From GCA-2708415 sp964353185 (GTDB lineage Bacteria > Pseudomonadota > Alphaproteobacteria > Micavibrionales > Micavibrionaceae), in assembly GCA_964353185.1 (NCBI GenBank), contig CAYGUV010000020.1, forward strand, positions 1 to 20,056: DNA of 20,056 bases, read 5' to 3'. Positions 14,478-20,056 of this stretch are shown here, piece after piece. Both the position numbers and the translations under genes were made by a program. How positions within the stretch are numbered: the first letter of the stretch is position 1; every line of letters begins with the position of its first letter. Below the pieces are notes generated by a model. The model made no database searches. It had not been told where the DNA came from and saw only the letters and a list, made by a program, of their open reading frames with translations.

Positions 14478-14541
14478 GGGGTTATATGATTAAGTTTTTT
14501 GGGCGTGCGTCCTTCGGTTTACCGATTGACGGCTTTTAAAA
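14478..14541 (+). promoter_or_regulatory. Shared ribosomal leader element, copy in the rplJ leader
   Basis: GGGG at 14478 is followed by GGGCG (14501-14505). A hairpin then spans 14509-14530: 5' arm GTC-C-TTCGG, loop TTTA, 3' arm CCGAT-T-GAC. TTTTAAAA (14534-14541) follows. The order of parts, the C/T mismatch and the loop are the same as in the rplK leader. Pair 14510/14529 is T-A where rplK has C-G, and 14516/14523 is G-C where rplK has T-A. Confidence 0.6.
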
Positions 14542-14569
14542 TTTACTTATTAACCTAACTAATTTGGAT

Positions 14570-14594
14570 AGCGACCTCGATAGGTCGCTTTTTT
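14570..14594 (+). terminator. Terminator inside the rplJ leader, likely attenuator
   Basis: AGCGACCT (14570-14577), loop CGAT, AGGTCGCT (14582-14589), with six T ending at 14594: a perfect stem with a T tract. It lies about 150 bases after the rplJ promoter and 100 before the rplJ ATG. An outer pairing of CCTAAC (14554-14559) with GTTAGG (14595-14600) encloses it and could compete with or modify termination. Confidence 0.75.
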
Positions 14595-14620
14595 GTTAGG
14601 ATAAGAATTTGATTAACAAG

Positions 14621-14671
14621 GCCGAGTAGCGTTTACGCGACGCAGGCAAACAAAAATCCGATAGGATTTTT
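14621..14671 (+). promoter_or_regulatory. Two further hairpins just upstream of rplJ
   Basis: GCG-TTTA-CGC (14629-14638) is enclosed by GCC (14621-14623) and GGC (14645-14647). The UUUA loop, the G-C closing pair and the outer GCC/GGC recall the shared leader element, and it ends 46 bases before the ATG, against 48 for the rplK copy. Next, AAAAATCC pairs with GGATTTTT around GATA (14652-14671), ending just before the Shine-Dalgarno at about 14679. Confidence 0.4.
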
Positions 14672-14693
14672 TATAAAAAGAGGAACTTGAACA

Positions 14694-15212
14694 ATGGCAA
14701 TGACCAGAGCAAAAAAACAAAGTGAAATCGCAGATCTTAAAACCCGTATGGAAGACAGCGAAATCATTATTCTAACCCAAAATACTGGTTTAAATGCATC
14801 CAGCATTACTGATTTACGTCTTGAAATGCGTAAAAATGAGGTTGGCTTTAAAATCGTTAAAAACACTTTGGCGAAAATTGCCGCCCAAGGAAATAGCGGT
14901 GAAAAAATTATTGATATGTTTGCTGGTCCGGTTGGGATGGCAACTTCAAAAGACCCTGTTGCGGCGGCTAAAACGGCGCAAGACTTCTCCAAGAAAAACA
15001 ACAAATTCGTCATTCTTGGTGGTGTTTACGGTGACATGGTCTTAGACGCAGCAGGCGTTAAGCAACTTGCAAGCATGCCTTCACTTGAAGAATTGCGCGC
15101 AAGTATTGCTGCCATGATTATGGCCCCTGCAAATAATTTGGCTGGCGCATTAAACGCACCAGGCGGAAAAGTAGCAGGTGCAATTAAAGCAGTTGCTGAA
15201 AAAGCAGAATAA
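14694..15212 (+). CDS. rplJ: 50S ribosomal protein L10
   Basis: 172 residues, standard. L10 anchors L7/L12 dimers on the stalk base of the large subunit, and in other bacteria the L10-L12 complex represses its own mRNA. The N-terminal RNA-binding domain contains NTGLNASSITDLRLEMRKNEVGFKIVKNTLAKIAA. The C-terminal helix (SLEELRASIAAMIMAPANNLAGALNAPGGKVAGAIKAVAEK) binds the L12 dimers. AAGAGGA lies about nine bases before the ATG at 14694; the Met at codon 3 is too far from it. The long structured leader suggests autogenous control. Confidence 0.97.
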   Translation: MAMTRAKKQSEIADLKTRMEDSEIIILTQNTGLNASSITDLRLEMRKNEVGFKIVKNTLAKIAAQGNSGEKIIDMFAGPVGMATSKDPVAAAKTAQDFSKKNNKFVILGGVYGDMVLDAAGVKQLASMPSLEELRASIAAMIMAPANNLAGALNAPGGKVAGAIKAVAEKAE

Positions 15213-15252
15213 TTAAATTTAATTTATAGTTCATTTAAAAGGAGAAAATAAA

Positions 15253-15627
15253 ATGGCTGAAGTAAAAAAATTAGCGGAAGAAATCGTAGGATTAACTTTG
15301 ATGGAAGCATCAGAGCTTACAACTATTCTTAAAGAAGAATATGGTATCGAAGCGGCTGCTGGTGCAGTTGCTGTTGCCGCAGCGCCTGCTGCAAACGACG
15401 CTGGTGCAGAAGAGAAGACAGACTTTGATGTTGTTCTTGCTGCTGCTGGTGGTAACAAAATTGCCGTGATTAAAGAAGTTCGCGCAATCACTGGTTTAGG
15501 TCTTAAAGAAGCAAAAGAGCTTGTTGAAGGTGCCCCTAAGCCAGTTAAAGAAGGCGCAAAGAAAGACGAAGCTGAAGAAATCAAGAAGAAACTTGAAGCA
15601 GCAGGCGCGACTGTTGAACTTAAGTAA
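15253..15627 (+). CDS. rplL: 50S ribosomal protein L7/L12
   Basis: 124 residues. The N-terminal dimerisation helices (about 1-33) are followed by an Ala-rich hinge (about 34-52, with GAVAVAAAPAA) and the C-terminal factor-binding domain (EKTDFDVVLAAAGGNKIAVIKEVRAITGLGLKEAKELVEGAPKPVKEG). The C-terminal domain recruits translational GTPases. A strong AAGGAG lies just upstream. It is 40 bases after rplJ in the same transcript. Confidence 0.98.
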   Translation: MAEVKKLAEEIVGLTLMEASELTTILKEEYGIEAAAGAVAVAAAPAANDAGAEEKTDFDVVLAAAGGNKIAVIKEVRAITGLGLKEAKELVEGAPKPVKEGAKKDEAEEIKKKLEAAGATVELK

Positions 15628-15646
15628 TCTTGTTTAAATCATATTA

Positions 15647-15679
15647 TATCTGAGAAGGGCGCGATGTCCTTTTCAGATA
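15647..15679 (+). promoter_or_regulatory. 12-bp stem between rplL and rpoB, possible RNase III site
   Basis: TATCTGAGAAGG (15647-15658) pairs with CCTTTTCAGATA (15668-15679) with one G-U pair and a nine-base loop. No T tract follows. In E. coli the rplL-rpoB gap carries both an RNase III processing site and an attenuator; a double-stranded processing site here is by analogy. Confidence 0.5.
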
Positions 15680-15749
15680 AAGATTTTAACTTTTTGATTA
15701 TTTAGGGTAGACATTGAATTCATTATTCGTTACATAACAGACACATTTC

Positions 15750-15782
15750 AAGGCGAAGACGCTTAAGTCTTTTCGCCTTTTT
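15750..15782 (+). terminator. Terminator/attenuator between rplL and rpoB
   Basis: AAGGCGAA (15750-15757) pairs with TTCGCCTT (15772-15779); inside, GAC pairs with GTC with a two-base bulge and a six-base loop. Five T end at 15782. I see no strong rpoB promoter after it, so partial read-through would set the ratio of L7/L12 to RNA polymerase. Confidence 0.75.
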
Positions 15783-15975
15783 ATGCTTTTTCGTATTTTT
15801 ACTAAGGAAAAGCGCGCTTTTTGAAAGAAAAGCACCCCGCATAATAGCTCGCCACTTTTGGTCGTTTTAGGTGTTATAAAAAAACGAAAACCATTGATAA
15901 GAATTTTGTTCCGCGGAAAAATCCGTGTGAATTTATTAAAAAACGAAACCTTAACCTTTAGGGATATAAGAGCTC
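15783..15975 (+). promoter_or_regulatory. rpoB leader
   Basis: Gene-free, AT-rich leader. Weak promoter candidate: TTGAAA (15821) with TAATAG (15842) at a short 15-base spacing. A hairpin lies at 15909-15931: TTC-CGCGGA, loop AAAA, TCCGTG, bulged T, GAA. The Shine-Dalgarno is poor: AGGG is 12 bases from the ATG and AAGAG only three. Confidence 0.35.
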
Positions 15976-18900
15976 ATGGCAAAACAAGCAAAAAAAGCAG
16001 GTAAAATTTTAGGCGCGGCGACAGATGTTACCCGTGGCCACACCGGTATTGCAAACGACATTAACAGTTACACTGGACGTAAACGTGTTCGTCGTTCATT
16101 CGGTAAAATTCGCGAAGTGGCACAAATGCCAAACCTTATTGAGGTACAGCGCGATTCATATGAGCAATATTTACAAGCTGGTATTCCTGCTTCTGAGCGT
16201 AAAATGCAAGGCCTGCACAAGGTTTTAACCGAAGTGTTCCCGATTAAAGATTTCTCCGACAAAGCAGAAATTGATTATGTTTCTTACGAGCTAGAACAAC
16301 CAAAATATGATGTTGAAGAATGTCAGCAACGTGGCATGACATTCTCTGCGCCATTGCGCGTTACATTGCGTCTGTCTGTATTCGATGTTGATGAAGATAC
16401 AGGTCTTCGTTCTATTCGTGATATTAAAGAACAAGATGTTTACATGGTTGATATGCCATTGATGACAAATAATGGTACATTCGTTGTTAACGGAACTGAA
16501 CGTGTTATCGTTTCTCAAATGCACAGATCTCCGGGTGTTTTCTTTGACCATGATGGTGGTAAAACACATGTATCTGGTAAATATTTATTCTCGACACGCG
16601 TTATCCCATACCGTGGTTCATGGTTAGATTTTGAATTTGATGCAAAAGACATGATGTACACACGTATTGACCGTCGTCGTAAATTGCCCGTAACAACATT
16701 CATGCGTGCCCTAGATTCTAAGCAGACAGAAGCCTTGCGTGCCGAAGCTGCAGAAAATGATAAAGACATTGACCCAATGATGGTTCAAGGTATGTCAAAT
16801 GAAGAAATTCTTTCAACATTCTATGAAACTGTTCCTTATGTGAAATCTGACAAAGGATGGAAAACACCCTTTAATCCAGATAGCTATCGCGGTGTCAAAT
16901 TGCCTCACGACCTTATTGATGCAAAAACAGGTAAAGTTGCTGCTGAAGCAGGTGAGAAAATTACACCACGTAAAGGCAAGAAACTTGTTGAGGACGGCCT
17001 AAGCGATATCCTTGTTCAAGATGAACAGCTTATTGGCTCATACTTGGCGGAAGATATCTTTGATGGTGAAACGGGTCAGGTTTACTTCGAAGCAGGTCAT
17101 GAATTAACAGAAGAAGACCTTGGCGAATTCGAAAACTTCTCTATCAAAACATTGCCTATCCTTGCGATTGATCACTTAAATGTTGGTCCTTACATTCGTA
17201 ACACAATGCAAATCGATAAATGTGAAACACGTGAAGAAGCGTTGATCGATATTTACCGTGTCATGCGCCCGGGTGAGCCACCAACAGTGGAATCAGCCGA
17301 AGCACTCTTTAACTCACTCTTCTTTGATGCAGAGCGTTATGACCTGTCTGATGTTGGTCGTAACAAAATGAACACACGTCTTGATTTGGATACATCTGAT
17401 GAGACACACACATTAACCAAAGCTGACATCATCGCTATGCTTCAATACTTGCACGGTCTAAAAGACGGTAAAGGCGAGGTAGACGATATTGATAACTTGG
17501 GTAACCGTCGTGTTCGTTCTGTTGGTGAATTGATGGAAAACCAAATCCGTGTTGGTCTTCTTCGTATGGAACGCGCCATTCGTGAGCGTATGTCATCTGT
17601 TGAAATTGACACTTACATGCCACATGATTTGATTAACGCAAAACCTGCTGCGGCTGCTGTGCGTGAATTCTTTGGCTCATCACAACTGTCTCAGTTCATG
17701 GACCAAACGAACCCATTATCTGAAATTACTCACAAACGTCGTCTGTCGGCGCTTGGCCCAGGTGGTTTAACACGTGAGCGTGCGGGCTTTGAAGTCCGTG
17801 ACGTTCACCCAACTCACTATGGTCGTATTTGTCCGATTGAAACGCCAGAGGGGCCAAATATTGGTTTGATTAACTCTTTGGCTACATTCGCGCGTGTAAA
17901 CAAATATGGTTTCATCGAAGGGCCTTACCGTCGTGTGACGAACGGTGATGTAACGGATGAAGTTATTTACATGTCTGCGATGGAAGAATCTAAATATACG
18001 GTTGCGCAAGCAAACGCGAAGTTAACCGATAATAACAACTTCGAAGCGGACCTTGTTTCTTGTCGTAAAGGTGGTGAAAACCTTATGGCACAACCAGAAC
18101 ACATCGAATTCATGGACGTTAGCCCGAAACAGATTGTGTCTGTTGCGGCGTCACTTATTCCATTCTTAGAAAACGATGATGCGAACCGTGCCTTGATGGG
18201 GTCAAACATGATGCGTCAGGCTGTTCCATTGCTAAAGGCCGAAGCGCCATTGGTTGGTACAGGGATGGAAGCAACTGTTGCTCGTGACTCTGGCGCGGCT
18301 GTTTCTGCACGTCGTACTGGTGTTGTTGTGAAAGTGGATGCAAACCGTATCGTTGTTCGCGCCACCGAAGAATTGGATGCAACTGAAGCAGTTGTTGATA
18401 TTTACAAAATGTCAAAATTCCAACGTTCTAACCAATCAACTTGTATGCTTCAAAAGCCACTTGTAAAAGTAGGCGATGAAGTGCGTGCAGGTGACATCAT
18501 TGCTGATGGGCCATCGACTGAAATGGGTGAATTGGCTTTGGGTCGTAACGTCCTTGTCGCCTTTATGCCTTGGAATGGTTATAACTTTGAGGATTCAATC
18601 CTTCTTTCTGAGCGTATCGTGCGTGACGATGTTTATACATCAATCCACATTGAAGAATACGAAGTAATGGCACGTGATACCAAATTAGGGACCGAAGAAA
18701 TTACCCGTGATATTCCAAATGTTGGTGAAGAAGCCCTCAAGAGTTTGGATGAATCAGGTATCGTTCATATCGGCGCCGAAGTTGGCCCAGGTGACATCTT
18801 GGTCGGTAAAGTAACACCAAAAGGCGAAAGCCCAATGACACCAGAAGAAAAATTGCTGAGAGCAATCTTTGGTGAAAAGGCAGCTGATGTTAAAGACACC

Positions 18901-20056
18901 TCTCTTCGTTTGCCCTCTGGTGCAGTGGGGACTATTGTTGATGTGCGCGTGTTTAACCGACGTGGTATCGATAAAGATTCTCGTGCGATGGCGATTGAGC
19001 GTGAAGAAATCGAACGTCTTGCAAAAGACCGTGATGCGGAGCGTTTAATCCTTGAAGATGGTTTCTATGGTCGTTTGGAAGAATTACTTCTGGGTCAAAC
19101 TGTTGCCAAAGCCTTCAAAGAAGGCGATCTGAAAAAAGGCGCCAAAATTGATAAAGCGACATTAGATGGAATGAAGCGCGGCTGGTGGCGTCAAATCGTG
19201 ATCGAAGATCAAAACACGATGGACGAAATCGAAGCCATGTCAAAAACCGTTGATAATGCTGTCGATGATATTAAAGAGCGTTTTGAAAACAAAGTTGAAA
19301 AACTTCAACGTGGTGATGAATTAATGCCAGGTGTGATGAAGATGGTTAAAGTCTTCGTTGCGATCAAACGTAAAATGCAATCTGGTGATAAAATGGCCGG
19401 TCGTCACGGTAACAAAGGGGTAGTGTCACGCATCATGCCTGTGGAAGACATGCCATATACCGAAGATGGCACGCCCGTTGATATCGTATTGAACCCCCTT
19501 GGTGTTCCCTCCCGTATGAATGTGGGTCAGATTTTGGAAACACATTTGGGTTGGGCTTCGGCAAACTTGGGTAAACAAATCGGCGATGTAATTGATGCAT
19601 TTAATGATAAGAAAAACCCAACGAAAGACGAAGTCAAAGGCTTGCGCGTTAAATTGTCAGATGCTTATGGCGAATCTGAAATGGACGCCAAAGTGAACGA
19701 GCTTGATGATATCGAAGTTGTCGAAATGGCTGGTAACTTGCGTAAAGGTGTGCCGATGGCAACACCAGTCTTTGATGGCGCAGTTGAAGCAGACATTGAC
19801 GTCTTGCTTGAAAAAGCAGGCTTGGAAACAACAGGTCAAATGACATTGATTGATGGTCGTACGGGGGAGAAATTCCACCGTCCGGTTACTGTCGGTATCA
19901 TTTACATGTTGAAACTACATCACTTGGTTGATGACAAGATTCACGCCCGTTCAATCGGACCGTACTCTCTTGTTACACAACAACCATTGGGTGGTAAGGC
20001 GCAATTTGGTGGTCAAAGATTTGGTGAGATGGAATGTTGGGCATTGCAGGCGTATG
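15976..20056 (+). CDS. rpoB: RNA polymerase beta subunit, cut by the window end
   Basis: 1360 codons are present, and the frame is still open at the right edge in GGQRFGEMECWALQAY. About 55 residues are expected to be missing, for a total near 1415. It starts MAKQAKKAGKILGAA, then reaches the conserved RKRVRRSFGKI near residue 36. The rifampicin region FFGSSQLSQFMDQTNPLSEITHKRRLSALGPGG runs from 565; Gln573, Asp576, Ser582, His586, Arg589 and Ser591 keep the susceptible residues (E. coli numbers plus 60). Later come GDKMAGRHGNKG, which contributes to the active centre, and LHHLVDDKIHARS. Beta pairs with beta' in the core polymerase; rpoC should follow outside the window. The N-terminal extension before the conserved core is longer than in E. 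coli. Confidence 0.97.
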   Translation, partial: MAKQAKKAGKILGAATDVTRGHTGIANDINSYTGRKRVRRSFGKIREVAQMPNLIEVQRDSYEQYLQAGIPASERKMQGLHKVLTEVFPIKDFSDKAEIDYVSYELEQPKYDVEECQQRGMTFSAPLRVTLRLSVFDVDEDTGLRSIRDIKEQDVYMVDMPLMTNNGTFVVNGTERVIVSQMHRSPGVFFDHDGGKTHVSGKYLFSTRVIPYRGSWLDFEFDAKDMMYTRIDRRRKLPVTTFMRALDSKQTEALRAEAAENDKDIDPMMVQGMSNEEILSTFYETVPYVKSDKGWKTPFNPDSYRGVKLPHDLIDAKTGKVAAEAGEKITPRKGKKLVEDGLSDILVQDEQLIGSYLAEDIFDGETGQVYFEAGHELTEEDLGEFENFSIKTLPILAIDHLNVGPYIRNTMQIDKCETREEALIDIYRVMRPGEPPTVESAEALFNSLFFDAERYDLSDVGRNKMNTRLDLDTSDETHTLTKADIIAMLQYLHGLKDGKGEVDDIDNLGNRRVRSVGELMENQIRVGLLRMERAIRERMSSVEIDTYMPHDLINAKPAAAAVREFFGSSQLSQFMDQTNPLSEITHKRRLSALGPGGLTRERAGFEVRDVHPTHYGRICPIETPEGPNIGLINSLATFARVNKYGFIEGPYRRVTNGDVTDEVIYMSAMEESKYTVAQANAKLTDNNNFEADLVSCRKGGENLMAQPEHIEFMDVSPKQIVSVAASLIPFLENDDANRALMGSNMMRQAVPLLKAEAPLVGTGMEATVARDSGAAVSARRTGVVVKVDANRIVVRATEELDATEAVVDIYKMSKFQRSNQSTCMLQKPLVKVGDEVRAGDIIADGPSTEMGELALGRNVLVAFMPWNGYNFEDSILLSERIVRDDVYTSIHIEEYEVMARDTKLGTEEITRDIPNVGEEALKSLDESGIVHIGAEVGPGDILVGKVTPKGESPMTPEEKLLRAIFGEKAADVKDTSLRLPSGAVGTIVDVRVFNRRGIDKDSRAMAIEREEIERLAKDRDAERLILEDGFYGRLEELLLGQTVAKAFKEGDLKKGAKIDKATLDGMKRGWWRQIVIEDQNTMDEIEAMSKTVDNAVDDIKERFENKVEKLQRGDELMPGVMKMVKVFVAIKRKMQSGDKMAGRHGNKGVVSRIMPVEDMPYTEDGTPVDIVLNPLGVPSRMNVGQILETHLGWASANLGKQIGDVIDAFNDKKNPTKDEVKGLRVKLSDAYGESEMDAKVNELDDIEVVEMAGNLRKGVPMATPVFDGAVEADIDVLLEKAGLETTGQMTLIDGRTGEKFHRPVTVGIIYMLKLHHLVDDKIHARSIGPYSLVTQQPLGGKAQFGGQRFGEMECWALQAY

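Noticed and set aside
15708..15736. TAGACA-17-TACATA as an rpoB promoter
   Set aside because: It lies just before the terminator at 15750-15782, so its transcript would end at once.
16068..19878. Minus-strand and out-of-frame open frames within rpoB
   Set aside because: They lie opposite a highly conserved gene and show no family features or ribosome sites.

Overview
This window comes from an AT-rich alphaproteobacterium. The secE-nusG / rplKA / rplJL / rpoB block is proteobacterial, the NusG, L11, PdxA and RpoB sequences look alphaproteobacterial, and a lipid-modification operon of FAD amine-oxidase-like, DUF1365 and CFA-synthase-like genes is typical of Proteobacteria. I cannot name the genus. 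The piece is draft assembly: a run of 100 N at 9761-9860 is flanked by an exact 55-bp repeat, which is best read as two overlapping contigs joined by a placeholder gap.

Layout. (1) 348-2180, plus: an exported chalcone-isomerase-like protein and an MFS transporter. (2) 4185-2177, minus: a secreted YfaP/DUF2135-like protein translationally coupled to an outer-membrane beta-barrel protein. (3) 4324-5307, plus: pdxA, probably leaderless. (4) 9945-5312, minus: a tight five-gene operon of FAD oxidoreductase, DUF1365, CFA-synthase-like methyltransferase, alpha/beta hydrolase and DUF2177 membrane protein. Parts 1 and 4 are the two halves of a gene set that often travels together and acts on membrane acyl chains. 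(5) 10077-12335, plus: secE, nusG, terminator, then a promoter and long leader, rplK, rplA, terminator. (6) 13142-12386, minus: a two-gene insertion coding for a peptidoglycan-binding-like domain fused to a serum-amyloid-A-like domain, plus a small membrane protein. (7) 13269-14375, plus: frmA, glutathione-dependent formaldehyde dehydrogenase. (8) 14394-20056, plus: promoter, long leader with an internal terminator, rplJ, rplL, two intergenic hairpins and rpoB, cut by the window end.

The most unusual item is the SAA-like protein at 13142-12573. Its last 100 residues align almost without gaps to vertebrate serum amyloid A, an acute-phase apolipoprotein family, including the NYEAxxRGxGG core and the RPxGLxxKY terminus. 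Its promoter has a perfect 16-bp inverted repeat centred exactly on the -10 box. It overlaps a small single-pass membrane protein gene, and together they split rplKA from rplJL.

Second, the rplK and rplJ leaders, 3.4 kb apart, share an RNA hairpin with a UUUA loop and two compensatory base-pair changes. This suggests one regulator acting on both ribosomal transcripts. An intrinsic terminator inside the rplJ leader looks like an attenuator.
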